Below are positions 25,248 to 36,572 of a stretch of DNA of 64,000 nt, one piece after another; positions within the stretch are counted from its first letter, which is position 1, and every line of letters starts with the position of its first letter. A program made the translations under genes and the position numbers. This DNA comes from Bradyrhizobium icense (lineage in GTDB: Bacteria > Pseudomonadota > Alphaproteobacteria > Rhizobiales > Xanthobacteraceae), in contig NZ_CP016428.1 in the NCBI RefSeq assembly GCF_001693385.1, forward strand, positions 8,236,001 through 8,300,000. The letters run 5' to 3'. The notes beneath the pieces are model-generated. The model saw only the letters and a list, made by a program, of their open reading frames with translations, made no database searches and was not told the DNA's origin.

Positions 25248-26321
25248 ATGCTGGTGTTGGGTATCGAGACCACCTGCGATGAAACCGCAGCGGCGGTGGT
25301 CGAGCGCCAGCGTGACAGCAGCGGCAGGATCCTGTCCAACATCGTGCGCTCGCAGACCTCCGAGCACGCCCGTTTCGGCGGCGTGGTGCCGGAAATCGCG
25401 GCGCGCGCCCATGTCGACCTGCTCGATGGCATCGTCGGCCAGGCGATGAAAGACGCGAATGTCGGCTTTGCGCAACTCTCGGCCGTGGCGGCTGCCGCGG
25501 GTCCAGGCCTGATCGGCGGGGTGATCGTCGGGCTCACCACCGCCAAGGCGATTGCGATGGTGCATGACACGCCGCTGATTGCAGTCAATCATCTCGAAGC
25601 GCACGCGCTGACGCCGCGGCTCACTTGCGCGCTCGCCTTTCCCTATTGCCTGTTCCTCGCCTCCGGCGGGCACACCCAGATCGTCGCCGTGGTCGGCGTC
25701 GGCAAATATGTGCGGCTCGGTACTACCGTTGATGACGCGATGGGGGAAGCCTTCGACAAGGTCGCAAAGATGTTGTCGCTGCCCTATCCGGGCGGACCGG
25801 AGGTCGAGCGCGCGGCGGGTAGCGGCGATGCCAAACGTTTCGCCTTTCCGCGGCCGATGCTCGGACGACCGGATGCGAATTTCTCGCTGTCGGGATTGAA
25901 GACCGCAGTTCGTAACGAGGCCAACCGCTTGACGCCGCTGGAGCCGCAGGACGTCAGCGACCTCTGCGCCAGCTTCCAGGCCGCCGTGCTGGAATCGACC
26001 GCGGACCGGCTGAGCGTGGGCTTGAGACTGTTTCACGAGCAATTCGGCCCGCCCCGCGCTTTGGTCGCCGCTGGCGGCGTCGCGGCCAACCACGCCATTC
26101 GCGGGGCGCTACAGGATGTCGCCTCGAAGGCGCAGACCACGCTGATCATTCCGCCGCCCGCGCTGTGCACGGATAACGGCGCCATGATCGCCTGGGCCGG
26201 CGCGGAGCGGATGGCGCTCGGGCTGACCGATACGATGGATGCACCGCCCCGCGCGCGCTGGCTGCTCGACGCCAACGCAACCGCGCCGGCCGGCTTCGCC
26301 AACACCCGCGCAGGATTCTGA
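25248..26321 (+). CDS. tsaD: tRNA N6-adenosine threonylcarbamoyltransferase TsaD
   Basis: TsaD (Gcp/Kae1/YgjD) transfers threonylcarbamoyl to A37 of ANN-decoding tRNAs, with TsaB, TsaE and TsaC elsewhere. The 357-residue protein has the ASKHA fold: [11 protein letters not shown] at the start, the metal ligands His115 and His119 in [42 protein letters not shown] and the C-terminal metal Asp in [13 protein letters not shown] use the family-typical ATG at 25248. A TTG at 25230 has a better ribosome binding site (AAGGA) and would add six residues. It leads tsaD-gpsA-EVE. Confidence 0.95.
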   Translation: MLVLGIETTCDETAAAVVERQRDSSGRILSNIVRSQTSEHARFGGVVPEIAARAHVDLLDGIVGQAMKDANVGFAQLSAVAAAAGPGLIGGVIVGLTTAKAIAMVHDTPLIAVNHLEAHALTPRLTCALAFPYCLFLASGGHTQIVAVVGVGKYVRLGTTVDDAMGEAFDKVAKMLSLPYPGGPEVERAAGSGDAKRFAFPRPMLGRPDANFSLSGLKTAVRNEANRLTPLEPQDVSDLCASFQAAVLESTADRLSVGLRLFHEQFGPPRALVAAGGVAANHAIRGALQDVASKAQTTLIIPPPALCTDNGAMIAWAGAERMALGLTDTMDAPPRARWLLDANATAPAGFANTRAGF

Positions 26322-26322
26322 C

Positions 26323-27303
26323 ATGACGTCCTTCAATTCCGTCGCGGTGATCGGCGCCGGCGCCTATGGCACCGCGCTCGCCTGCGCCGCGGTGCGCGCC
26401 GGCCGCAAGGTCGTACTCTATGCGCGAAGCGCCGAAAGCGCCGCGCAGATGCAGACGACGCGAATGAATCCAAAGCTAGCCGGCGTGAGCCTCGACGCGA
26501 GTATCGACGTCACAGCCGACATCGTTGCAGCGGCGCGCGCGGACATCGTCCTGCTTGCGACGCCCGCGCAAAATTTGCGCGAAGCCGCGATGACACTTGC
26601 GCCGCACCTCGAATCGAAGACACCCGCCGTCGCCTGTGCCAAGGGCATCGAGCGCGGCACCCACCGGTTCATGACCGAGATCATCGCCGAGACCATGCCG
26701 AATGCAATCCCTGCAATCCTGTCGGGACCGAACTTCGCCGACGACGTCGCGCGAGGCCTTCCGACCGCCGTGACGCTTGCGGCAAGGGATGAAAAGCTGG
26801 CGAGCGATCTGGTGCAGGCGCTGGGCTCGTCCACCTTCCGGCCCTACCACACCACCGATGTCCGCGGCGTCGAAATTGGCGGAGCGGCCAAGAACGTGCT
26901 GGCGATCGCGGCCGGCATCGTGGTCGGCCGACAGCTCGGCGCCTCGGCGCTGGCCGCGCTGACCACGCGCGGCTTCAGCGAACTCGCGCGCCTCGGCCGC
27001 GCCTGCGGCGCGCGCAGCGAAACGCTGGCGGGCCTGTCGGGGCTCGGCGATCTGATCCTGAGCTGCTCCAGTCCGCAGTCCCGCAATTTGACATTCGGCG
27101 TCGCGCTTGGGCGCGGCGAGCCGCCGAACCGCGACAAGCTCGCCGAAGGCGAATTTACCGCGCCGGTCCTGATCGAACTGGCAGCTTCGCAGAACGTCGA
27201 TATGCCGGTATCAAATGCCGTCGCGGCGATCCTCGGCGGCAAGGTGACGATCGACGCGGCGATCGAGGGCCTGCTGACGCGGCGGTTCAAGGCGGAGGAA
27301 TGA
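26323..27303 (+). CDS. gpsA: Glycerol-3-phosphate dehydrogenase [NAD(P)+]
   Basis: GpsA reduces dihydroxyacetone phosphate to sn-glycerol-3-phosphate for phospholipid synthesis in the cytoplasm. The 326-residue protein has the nucleotide motif [12 protein letters not shown] (N-terminal), [31 protein letters not shown] and the catalytic Lys in [15 protein letters not shown], then [18 protein letters not shown]. The ATG lies one base after the tsaD stop, so translation is probably coupled. Length and motifs are standard. Confidence 0.95.
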   Translation: MTSFNSVAVIGAGAYGTALACAAVRAGRKVVLYARSAESAAQMQTTRMNPKLAGVSLDASIDVTADIVAAARADIVLLATPAQNLREAAMTLAPHLESKTPAVACAKGIERGTHRFMTEIIAETMPNAIPAILSGPNFADDVARGLPTAVTLAARDEKLASDLVQALGSSTFRPYHTTDVRGVEIGGAAKNVLAIAAGIVVGRQLGASALAALTTRGFSELARLGRACGARSETLAGLSGLGDLILSCSSPQSRNLTFGVALGRGEPPNRDKLAEGEFTAPVLIELAASQNVDMPVSNAVAAILGGKVTIDAAIEGLLTRRFKAEE

Positions 27304-27305
27304 CG

Positions 27306-27719
27306 ATGGCGTACTGGCTGGTGAAATCCGAACCCTCAAGCTGGTCGTGGGACCAGCAGGTCGCAAAGGGAGCCAAGGGCGAAGCCTGGACCGGCGTGCG
27401 CAACTTCACTGCGCGGCAAAATCTCGTGAACATGAAGAAGGGCGACAAGGCCTTCTTCTACCACTCCAACGAGGGCAAGGAGATCGTCGGCATCGCGGAA
27501 GTCATCAAGGAAGCCTATCCCGATCCGACCGACAAGACCGGCAAATTCGTCTGCGTCGACATCAAGGCCGACAAGCCGCTGAAGACGCCGGTAACGATGG
27601 CCGCGATCAAGGCCGACCAAAAGCTCGCCGACATGGCGCTGGTGAAATATTCGCGGCTGTCGGTGCAGCCGGTGACGGCGGAAGAGTGGAAGTTCGTCTG
27701 CAAGATGGGCGGGCTTTGA
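27306..27719 (+). CDS. EVE domain protein (PUA-like)
   Basis: A 137-residue EVE-domain protein, the full length of a single-domain member. MAYWLVKSEPSSWSWD is the typical start, followed by WTGVRNFTARQNLVNMKKGDKAFFYHS and the EIVGIAEVIKEAYPDPTD strand-loop. The fold resembles PUA and YTH domains and is thought to bind modified bases in DNA or RNA; the cellular role in proteobacteria is not known. I choose the ATG at 27306 because GGAGG is seven bases upstream; the ATG at 27300, which overlaps the gpsA stop, is too close. It ends the tsaD-gpsA operon. Confidence 0.92.
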   Translation: MAYWLVKSEPSSWSWDQQVAKGAKGEAWTGVRNFTARQNLVNMKKGDKAFFYHSNEGKEIVGIAEVIKEAYPDPTDKTGKFVCVDIKADKPLKTPVTMAAIKADQKLADMALVKYSRLSVQPVTAEEWKFVCKMGGL

Positions 27720-27722
27720 TGT

Positions 27723-27760
27723 CGTCGTCCCGGCTCGCGCTTCGCTTGGCCGGGACGACG
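27723..27760. repeat. Palindromic repeat between convergent genes (family D)
   Basis: CGTCGTCCCGG at 27723-27733 and CCGGGACGACG at 27750-27760 form a perfect 11-base stem. It sits between the EVE and topoisomerase IB genes and may act as a bidirectional end signal, though there is no T run. Confidence 0.65.
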
Positions 27761-27778
27761 AGCAGTTGAGTGCGCGAC

Positions 27779-28939
27779 TTACGCCGCCGCCGCAGCCGTC
27801 ACCACCTGCGCCAATAGCGCTTCGCGCTTGGCTTGCGTGCGATAGCCTTTCATCGTCGCGGCAAAGCGCTCGAGGATGCCGTCCTCGAACGCAGTGACGA
27901 TGGTGTCGTGGACGTAGCTCTTGCGGCAGATCGCGGGCGTGTTCGACAGTTCGTCGGCTGCGGCACGCACGGCGTCCAGCACCTGCTTCTTGCGGCCGCG
28001 GGCGCTCGCCGCCGGTGAAATCCGCGACAGCGATTCCAGTACCACGGCGGAGGCCATCAGCGTGCGAAAATCCTTCAGCGAAATCTTGATGCCGGCGATC
28101 TCGCGCAGGAACGCGTTCACGGCCGTGGTCGAGGCTGCGCGCACGACGCCGGACCTGTCGCGGTACTGGAACATGCGCTTGCCCGGCACGGTGCGCAGGA
28201 TCCCGATGGCGCGCACCAGCTTGGCCGCGTCGCACTCCTTGCGGACAGCCTTGCCGCCCTTGGCCTTGAAGGTGAGGACGAGGCAATCGTCTTCCAGCGT
28301 GACGTTCGATTTCAACAGCGTGGTGGCGCCGCGGGTGCCGTTGAGGCGGGCGTATGACTCGTTGCCGGGACGGATCGCGGTGCGCGCGATCAATTCGATC
28401 ACGGCCGAGAGCGCAAACTCCCGCGTCGGCTCGTCGCCGGACAGGAACGCCGAGACCTTGCGGCGGATCTTCGGCAGCGCCGCGACCAGCTTGGCCAGAC
28501 GATGCGCCTTGCGGTGCTCGCGAACCTTTTCCCAATCGGCATGGTAGCGATACTGCAGCCGCCCCGCCGCGTCGATGCCGACCGCCTGCAGATGCGAATT
28601 CGGATCGGCCGAATAGCGAACTTCGCGATAGGCCGGCGGCACCGCCATCGAATGCAGGCGGCGAATGGTGCCGGCGTGACGGATCTGCGTGCCGTTGGCG
28701 CGATGGAATGAATAGCCCTTGCCGCGCTTGATGCGACGGATGGTCAGGCCGTTCTGGTCGCCGAGCTTGAGGCCGAGCTCTTGCGCCAACTCTGCGACGG
28801 AGGTCCTGGCGACGATGTGCGGCTTTGCCGCGGACGGCTTGGGTAGTTCTTTCGGCAGTTGCCCGAGCGCTTCGGCCAATGCGACGGCAGGATCGGCGGA
28901 AACGGGCCGCGTAGCCTCGAAATTCTGCTGATCCATCAT
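27779..28939 (-). CDS. DNA topoisomerase IB
   Basis: A 386-residue poxvirus-like type IB topoisomerase, which relaxes supercoils through a 3'-phosphotyrosine link. The small N-terminal domain contains GLTIRRIKRGKGYSFHRANG and AVPPAYREVRYSADPNSHLQAVGIDAAGRLQYRYH; the catalytic domain contains ALSAVIELIARTAIRPGNESYARLNGTRGATTL (active-site Arg region), LKDFRTLMAS and Tyr342 in CRKSYVHD as the nucleophile. The ATG at 28939 starts MMDQQNF; the frame is open to 29029. Such enzymes are common accessory topoisomerases in soil alphaproteobacteria. Convergent with the EVE gene. Confidence 0.93.
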   Translation of the reverse strand: MMDQQNFEATRPVSADPAVALAEALGQLPKELPKPSAAKPHIVARTSVAELAQELGLKLGDQNGLTIRRIKRGKGYSFHRANGTQIRHAGTIRRLHSMAVPPAYREVRYSADPNSHLQAVGIDAAGRLQYRYHADWEKVREHRKAHRLAKLVAALPKIRRKVSAFLSGDEPTREFALSAVIELIARTAIRPGNESYARLNGTRGATTLLKSNVTLEDDCLVLTFKAKGGKAVRKECDAAKLVRAIGILRTVPGKRMFQYRDRSGVVRAASTTAVNAFLREIAGIKISLKDFRTLMASAVVLESLSRISPAASARGRKKQVLDAVRAAADELSNTPAICRKSYVHDTIVTAFEDGILERFAATMKGYRTQAKREALLAQVVTAAAAA

Positions 28940-29310
28940 GTCTTTTGTCGCCTTGCTCCGCCTGTTTCGCCGGTAATGCCCGTTGTTGTGGCTTGGTTCC
29001 GGGGAGCCGTCCGGCCCCGGGGTGGCCATTTAGGGGGTAACGAACCACTTTGCGAGTCCCGATTCCGTCATTGGCGGTTATTAGATACCGATCATGGCGG
29101 CCATTCCGACGATAACGTTGATTTCGGGCTGAGCCGGGCCATGAAAAATGCCCGCAATTTGATCCGCGACAAGGCTGGGAGCCGGCCGACCGACCAAGGT
29201 CGCAAACGTTCCGCCTTGTCCGGGCATCGTCCCGCGACGCATAATCGCTACAACAATCAGGGACGACTTGTGGCCATCCAATATCCGGCCGCATGAGTGG
29301 GAGGGTAAAG
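28940..29310. other. Divergent intergenic region topoisomerase IB / acs
   Basis: The 371 bases contain no believable gene. The part near acs holds a possible promoter (see 29216-29245). The remainder shows no repeat or hairpin that I can recognise. Confidence 0.5.
29216..29245 (+). promoter_or_regulatory. Candidate promoter for acs
   Basis: TTGTCC at 29216-29221 and CATAAT at 29240-29245 are separated by 18 bases, a fair match to a sigma-70-type promoter, 65 bases before the acs start codon. Confidence 0.3.
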
Positions 29311-31263
<1,953 letters not shown>

Positions 31264-31637
31264 GGCCTCCGAAAAGCATGGGCGGGTAACCGCATCGTCA
31301 TGGCCGGGCTCGTCCGGGCATGACGAGCATGTGGACGGGGCCAGGCACATCGATGCAGCAGAACCGGCAGTCCGATTGCTCACGCGGTTGTCAGTAACGA
31401 GCCCGCTGCGGCGGCCGTTTCGCTGCCCGGTGTTGTTTTCAGGTCATTTACTTTATTTCAAACATTTTCTTTGTTCCGCCCAGCGAAACCAGTCTTGAGG
31501 GCCGGAGTCGAAACCTCCCGGTGAACTCACGCGACTAACAATGCGTGGCGAGACGATGAGCCGCCAAGGCTTCGAACGCCACGGCTTGAAAGGACATTTG
31601 AGGGCCCTTGATGGGGCTGGCAAAGTGGAGCTGGGGA
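31264..31637. other. Intergenic region acs / L,D-transpeptidase
   Basis: The 374 bases hold a family D-like palindrome at 31296-31325 just after acs and an AT-rich tract at about 31433-31480, unusual for this GC-rich DNA, that may contain the promoter of the transpeptidase gene. No gene is seen. Confidence 0.5.
31296..31325. repeat. Palindromic repeat after acs (family D-like)
   Basis: CGTCAT at 31296-31301 pairs with ATGACG at 31320-31325, with GCCGGG/CCGGGC inside. This CGTCATGGCCGGG form is a widespread Bradyrhizobium intergenic repeat and may act as the end signal of acs. Confidence 0.6.
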
Positions 31638-32150
31638 ATGTTGATGAGGTTTGCGGCGGCATTGGCCGCCACCATGGCTGCGGGCATTTTGATGTCCTCG
31701 GTGGCAGAAGCGCGGCCGGAACTGGTTGGAATCAGCGGCGAGTACACGCCGGGCACCATCGTGGTGAAGACCCACGAGCGACGTCTCTATCTCATTCTCG
31801 AGTCCGGCCGCGCCATGCGCTACCCGGTCGGGGTCGGCAAGGCCGGCAAGCAATGGTCCGGCACCACAAAGATCGACGGCAAGTATCTCAACCCGGCCTG
31901 GTCGCCGCCGCGCGAAGTCAAGCGCGACAAGCCCGACATGCCTGACGTGATTCCCGGCGGCTCGCCCCGTAACCCGATGGGCGTCGCGGCGATGACGCTG
32001 GCCGGCGGCGAGTATGCCATTCACGGCACCAACGTGCCGGGCTCAATCGGAGGCTTCGTATCCTACGGTTGCATCCGGATGCTCAACGACGACATCTCCG
32101 ATCTCTACCAACGCGTGTCGGTCGGAACCACCGTGACCGTGACGCGCTGA
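31638..32150 (+). CDS. L,D-transpeptidase (YkuD domain)
   Basis: A 170-residue exported peptidoglycan enzyme. The signal peptide (~1-26, RFAAALAATMAAGILMSSVAEA) is followed by one YkuD domain. It begins with TPGTIVVKTHERRLYLILESGRAMRYPVGVGKAG, and the active site is HGTN ... SYGCIRM with Cys145 as the nucleophile. It would make 3-3 cross-links or attach proteins to peptidoglycan. No LysM or peptidoglycan-binding domain is present. The ATG at 31638 follows GGAG; ATG 31611 is possible but less fitting for a signal peptide. Confidence 0.92.
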   Translation: MLMRFAAALAATMAAGILMSSVAEARPELVGISGEYTPGTIVVKTHERRLYLILESGRAMRYPVGVGKAGKQWSGTTKIDGKYLNPAWSPPREVKRDKPDMPDVIPGGSPRNPMGVAAMTLAGGEYAIHGTNVPGSIGGFVSYGCIRMLNDDISDLYQRVSVGTTVTVTR

Positions 32151-32197
32151 TCTTCGGACCGGGTTGAATAAAAGAGCTGCTGCGATCCGCGACTCTC

Positions 32198-32797
32198 TCA
32201 TTTCGGAAGTGTCTGACCCGCGGTCGCGCACCACCCGTTGCGGTGACCGCCGCCATAGCTGCGCGCATGACGAGCCGCGAGCATGGCAGTCGAGACATTC
32301 CCCGTGCGCCGGGTCGCGGCTTCGGCCACGACACGGCCGCTATATTTATCCGGTCCGATATTGAAGATCGTGACGCCGCCTTCGCCGAGCAGCGCGCGCA
32401 AGGCATCGGTCGCGGCCTCTGCCATATGCAATTCCCCAGGGCACGATGCCTTCAATTCCGGCGCGTCGATGCCGCGCAGGCGTATGCGCGTGGTCGGCTC
32501 AATGCCGGGCGACAAATGCACGAGCGCCTCAAACGTGTCGCCATCGATGGTCCGGATGACGTCGACGGGATGGCGCACGTCAGGACTTCCAGAGCGCTTC
32601 CAGACCATCTCGGCATCGCGCGCCGCCTGGCTGTCGGCGAAGTCAGGCAACGATCGCCGTACCCAGTCCCGCACCGGCAGCGTCGTCGCCGCCGCGACGC
32701 AAAGCACGAACACCCACGGCAGCGCTGCCGAAAACCAGCGGCGAAAGAGACCCCGGCGCGGGGTCCGGTATGCATTCGTTCTCTCGTATGGCGGCAT
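32198..32797 (-). CDS. Thermonuclease (SNase) family protein
   Basis: A 199-residue staphylococcal-nuclease-like protein. An N-terminal basic segment and membrane helix (~20-42, LPWVFVLCVAAATTLPV) anchor it to the inner membrane. The SNase fold follows: VIRTIDGDTFEALV (calcium Asp), TTRIRLRGIDAPELKASC (catalytic Arg), and DKYSGRVVAEA (second Arg). The usual catalytic Glu region is degenerate but plausible. It would cleave nucleic acids, probably in the periplasm. The frame is open upstream to 33100 across the SDHAF4-like gene, but that part is a shadow; the ATG at 32797 fits the anchor. Confidence 0.82.
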   Translation of the reverse strand: MPPYERTNAYRTPRRGLFRRWFSAALPWVFVLCVAAATTLPVRDWVRRSLPDFADSQAARDAEMVWKRSGSPDVRHPVDVIRTIDGDTFEALVHLSPGIEPTTRIRLRGIDAPELKASCPGELHMAEAATDALRALLGEGGVTIFNIGPDKYSGRVVAEAATRRTGNVSTAMLAARHARSYGGGHRNGWCATAGQTLPK

Positions 32798-32874
32798 GTT
32801 CCCGACTAAGAGCTGAGTCGGGTCGTCCGGCAAAGGCCCGGTGCCTTTATCTCGGGTCTCAAAAATCTTGGGCC

Positions 32875-33081
32875 TCAAAAATCCGAAGCGATTCCCTTGC
32901 GCTCCCAGTCGCCGTAGCGGGTCGGTTCCAGGCCCTTCGGACCCTGGAATTCCTTCTGCAGCGGCGTGGCGCTGGCCGCGGCGGCCTTGCGGCGCGCTTC
33001 GGCCTCCGCAAGCGCGCGCAGGGCCGCGGGCGGCAGCTTCTTTTCCGCAACGGGTGCGGGGAATAAAAAATTGTCGGTCAT
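32875..33081 (-). CDS. DUF1674 / SDHAF4-like succinate dehydrogenase assembly factor
   Basis: A 68-residue protein with a charged, Ala-rich helical N-terminal half and the conserved C-terminal motif GPKGLEPTRYGDWERKGIASDF-type (seen as EPTRYGDWERKG then SDF at the end). This is the DUF1674 signature shared with eukaryotic SDHAF4/Sdh8, which protects flavinylated SdhA before complex II assembly. A bacterial role in SdhA maturation is an inference. It lies 77 bases upstream of the thermonuclease and is divergent from rsmB. No sdh genes are in the window. Confidence 0.82.
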   Translation of the reverse strand: MTDNFLFPAPVAEKKLPPAALRALAEAEARRKAAAASATPLQKEFQGPKGLEPTRYGDWERKGIASDF

Positions 33082-33240
33082 CGCAACTCTCCCATAACAC
33101 GGGACGGGCGCACAGATGACATCACAATCGAGAAATTGTCTGTGGCGATTCTTACATTTGGCATATTCGCGTGCCAAATGAGCCTTTCATTTCCTTGGCA
33201 TGAGCCGAAACCTTTCCGCCTCTCGAGACATTCCTGCTTC

Positions 33241-34590
33241 ATGCCCCCTTCAAGATTCGCAGTACCTTCAGAAGTGCCCGGCCTCGCCGCGCGGCGGATC
33301 GCGGCTGATATTCTCGACGGCGTGCTGCACAAGCATCGCACCCTCGACGACCAGCTCGACGGTGCGGGCGCCCATCCCGGACTGAAGGCGCTCGCCGATC
33401 GCGACCGCGCGTTGATGCGGCGGCTGGTGGCGACGATCCTGCGGCGGCTCGGCACGCTCGGCCATTTGCTGTCACGCCTGCTCGATCGCGGCATTCCGAC
33501 GGATGCGCCCCGTGCACAGAGCGCGCTTCTGATCGGCGCCGCGCAGATTCTCTGGATGGACGTGCCCGATCACGCCGCCGTCGATCTTTCGGTTCGGCTG
33601 GTGCAATCGGACCGCCGCGCCGCAAAGTATGCCGGCCTCGTCAACGCCGTGCTGCGCCGCTGCGCCCGCGAGGGACAACCGCTGATCGAGGAAGTCAAAT
33701 CGCAGCCGCTGGACATTCCGCCGTGGCTGCTCGCGCGCTGGATCGGCGCCTATGGCGAGGCCACCGCGCGGGAGATGGCGCGCGCCATCGGCCACGAGCC
33801 GTCGCTCGACATCACCGTGAAGACAGACGCGGCGCAATGGGCGAGCCGCCTGCATGGCGAAGCCTTGCCGACCGGAACCGTACGCACGCTGCTGCAGGGT
33901 TCGGTGACCATGCTGCCCGGTTTCTCCGAGGGACAGTGGTGGGTGCAGGATGCCGCCGCCGCGCTGCCGGCGCGGTTGTTCGGCGACGTCGCCGGCAAGA
34001 GCATCGTCGACCTCTGCGCCGCGCCCGGCGGCAAGACCGCACAACTGGCGCATGCCGGCGCTCGCGTGACCGCGGTCGATCGCTCGCCGGCGCGCATGGC
34101 GCGGCTGCGCGACAATCTGGCCCGGCTTTCGCTGCAGGCCGATGACGTGGTGGCAGACGCCGTCGAGTGGCCCGGCAACGGCAATGGCGGTTACGACGGC
34201 GTGCTGGTGGATGCGCCCTGCACCTCCACCGGCACCATCCGCCGGCACCCTGATGTCGCCTGGCTGCGTCAGGAAGCCGACATTGCGGCGCTGTCGGCGT
34301 TGCAGAAGCGGTTGCTGCAGAAGGCGGTCGCGCTGCTCAAGCCGGGCGGAACGCTGGTCTATTGCACCTGTTCGCTGGAGCCGGAAGAAGGCGAGCAGGC
34401 GGTCGCGTCGCTGCTGGCCACCGAACCGGGCGTGCGCCGTGTCCCGGTCGCGGTGGACGAGGTCGCGGCCCTCAGCGAAATCGTGACCGCAAACGGCGAT
34501 TTGCGGACCCTGCCCTGCCATTTGCCCCATGCCGACCCCCGGCTCGGCGGGCTGGATGGATTTTACGCGGCGCGGCTGGTAAAAACCTGA
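33241..34590 (+). CDS. rsmB: 16S rRNA (cytosine(967)-C(5))-methyltransferase RsmB
   Basis: A 449-residue RsmB/Sun-family enzyme that methylates C967 of 16S rRNA. The NusB-like helical domain spans ~15-150 (AARRIAADILDGVLHKHRTLDDQL and NAVLRRCAREG) and is followed by the SAM-dependent domain: IVDLCAAPGGKTAQL, DAPCTSTGT with Cys327 and TCSLEPEEGE with Cys377, the two cysteines needed for m5C catalysis and release. The ATG at 33241 is chosen; upstream open frame lacks family sequence. Gene order rsmB, heparinase-like, purH is typical of the group. Confidence 0.93.
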   Translation: MPPSRFAVPSEVPGLAARRIAADILDGVLHKHRTLDDQLDGAGAHPGLKALADRDRALMRRLVATILRRLGTLGHLLSRLLDRGIPTDAPRAQSALLIGAAQILWMDVPDHAAVDLSVRLVQSDRRAAKYAGLVNAVLRRCAREGQPLIEEVKSQPLDIPPWLLARWIGAYGEATAREMARAIGHEPSLDITVKTDAAQWASRLHGEALPTGTVRTLLQGSVTMLPGFSEGQWWVQDAAAALPARLFGDVAGKSIVDLCAAPGGKTAQLAHAGARVTAVDRSPARMARLRDNLARLSLQADDVVADAVEWPGNGNGGYDGVLVDAPCTSTGTIRRHPDVAWLRQEADIAALSALQKRLLQKAVALLKPGGTLVYCTCSLEPEEGEQAVASLLATEPGVRRVPVAVDEVAALSEIVTANGDLRTLPCHLPHADPRLGGLDGFYAARLVKT

Positions 34591-34711
34591 TTTTAGACCG
34601 GAATCTCCTGCCTTCGGGTGATTCTTCGATTTTCAAGATGGTGTCTTACCGGCGTTTCCGGATTAAAAGGATTCGCCACAATACCCTCCCTCCGTAAAGC
34701 CAAGGCACGGC

Positions 34712-36466
34712 GTGTCGGTCGCTCAACGCAGACGCATCTCGACGCTTATCATGAGCCGCTCGGCGCGGACCGTGATCGCGCGCGCGACCGGCGCGACGGT
34801 TGCGGTATCGCGGCTGTGGCCCGGCCGCGCCGACCGGCTGATCATCGCCCCGCACGACCTGCGCACCGCCGACGCCACCCGCGCCGCCGAAATCTATGCC
34901 GGCCGCTTCGTGTTCGCCGGCAAGATCGTGACCTGCCATGGCCGCTCGATCTTCGATCTCGAGCCGCCGTCGGAAGATTGGGAAGTCGCCCTGCTCGGCT
35001 TCGGCTGGCTGAGGCATCTGCGCGCCGCCGACACCGCGCTGACCCGCGCCAACGCCCGCTCGCTGGTCGACGACTGGATCTCGAATCCGGCGCGCAAGCG
35101 GCCACTCGAACGCCGCCCCGACGTGCTGGCGCGCCGCGTGATCTCGCTGTTGTCGCAGGCGCCGCTGGTGCTCGGCGACACCGACGGAAAATTCTATCGC
35201 AAATATCTGCGCGGGCTGACCCGCGAGATTCGCTATCTGCGCTACACGATGCTCGACATCGCCGACGGCGTGCCGCGGCTGCAGGTCCTGATCGCGCTGT
35301 GCTACGCCTCGCTGTGCCTGGCCAATCAGGCGCGGCACATCCGCTCCGCCACGCGGCGGCTTTCCGATGAATTGCAGCGCCAGATCCTGCCCGACGGCGG
35401 GCATATTTCGCGCAATCCCGGCGCGCTGGTCGAACTGCTCAGCGACCTGCTGCCGCTGCGCCAGACCTTTGCGGCCCGCAACATCGCGCCACCGCCGGCG
35501 CTGTTGAATGCGATCGACCGCATGATGCCGATGCTGCGCTTCTTCCGCCATGGCGACGGAAGCTTTGCGCTGTTCAACGGCATGAGCAACGCGCCGTCGG
35601 ACCTGGTGGCGACGCTGCTCGCCTATGACGACACGCATGGCGTGCCGATGGCGAACATGCCGCACACCGGCTTCCAGCGCCTCGACGCCGGCACGACGAC
35701 CGTCATCATCGATGCCGGCCCGCCGCCGCCGCCGAATGTCAGCCAGGAAGCGCACGCCGGCTGCCTCTCGTTTGAATTGTCGTCCGGGCCGAGCCGAATC
35801 GTCGTCAATTGCGGAATGCCCTCGACCGGCCGCGACAATTGGCGCACCTTTGCGCGCAGCACGGCAGCACATTCGACCCTGACCTATCACGAGGCGTCCT
35901 CGTGCCAGTTCGTCGAATTGTCGGCGATGAAGAAGCTATTGCAGGGCGCGCCCGTCGTCAGCGGCCCGGCCAATGTGGAGAGCTACCGCGAGGCGGTGGC
36001 CGACGGCGATCTCCTGACCACCTCGCATGACGGCTATCTCGCACGCTTCGGCGTCGTGCATCGCCGCGTGCTGATGATCTCCGGTGACGGCGGAAGACTG
36101 GACGGCGAGGACACCGTGTCGCCGGCGCCGGGCACACGCATCAAGGGCGCCGAGACCGATTTTGCCCTGCGGTTTCATCTGCATCCCGCGGTGAAGGCCA
36201 GCCGCCTCAGCGATGCGCGCGGCGTCATGCTGGTATTGCCGAACCGTGACGTCTGGACCTTCGAGGCGCTCGACGACAAGGTCGATCTCGAGGACAGCGT
36301 GTTCCTGGCCGGCAATGACGGCCCCCGCCGCACCGCCCAGATCGTGATCCGCCAGGATTCCCGCCACGCCTCCTCGGTCCGCTGGAGTTTTGTCCGCTCA
36401 AGCGCGTCGGCGGGCGCAACGGCGGCCCGCCGCAATGCGCGCCGCGAGCCGGAATTGCCGCTCTAA
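34712..36466 (+). CDS. Heparinase II/III family protein
   Basis: A 584-residue protein with a GTG start and AAGG upstream. The N-terminal half (~60-330) is an alpha-helical toroid-like region including [24 protein letters not shown]; the C-terminal half (~340-560) is beta-rich, with [20 protein letters not shown] and [15 protein letters not shown], typical of the heparinase II/III-like domain. Family members cleave acidic polysaccharides by beta-elimination; no classical signal peptide is seen, so the location is unclear. In alphaproteobacteria this gene regularly lies between rsmB and purH although no link is known. Confidence 0.88.
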   Translation: MSVAQRRRISTLIMSRSARTVIARATGATVAVSRLWPGRADRLIIAPHDLRTADATRAAEIYAGRFVFAGKIVTCHGRSIFDLEPPSEDWEVALLGFGWLRHLRAADTALTRANARSLVDDWISNPARKRPLERRPDVLARRVISLLSQAPLVLGDTDGKFYRKYLRGLTREIRYLRYTMLDIADGVPRLQVLIALCYASLCLANQARHIRSATRRLSDELQRQILPDGGHISRNPGALVELLSDLLPLRQTFAARNIAPPPALLNAIDRMMPMLRFFRHGDGSFALFNGMSNAPSDLVATLLAYDDTHGVPMANMPHTGFQRLDAGTTTVIIDAGPPPPPNVSQEAHAGCLSFELSSGPSRIVVNCGMPSTGRDNWRTFARSTAAHSTLTYHEASSCQFVELSAMKKLLQGAPVVSGPANVESYREAVADGDLLTTSHDGYLARFGVVHRRVLMISGDGGRLDGEDTVSPAPGTRIKGAETDFALRFHLHPAVKASRLSDARGVMLVLPNRDVWTFEALDDKVDLEDSVFLAGNDGPRRTAQIVIRQDSRHASSVRWSFVRSSASAGATAARRNARREPELPL

Positions 36467-36572
36467 GTCCTTCCCGGCCAGATTTCCACACCCGGATTTG
36501 GCGTCTTCTGGCCGGTTTCATGACCGGCCAATCCATGCTACCGGGCTGGCCTTAACAGCCAGGAATTCAGCC

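Noticed and set aside
27336..29294. Open frame of 652 codons on the minus strand over EVE, topoisomerase IB and the intergenic region
   Set aside because: It is out of frame with the topoisomerase gene and Arg/Ser/Pro-rich; no start or family support.
34646..35890. Open frame of 414 codons opposite the heparinase-family gene
   Set aside because: Antisense to a gene with clear heparinase II/III features; no ribosome binding site.
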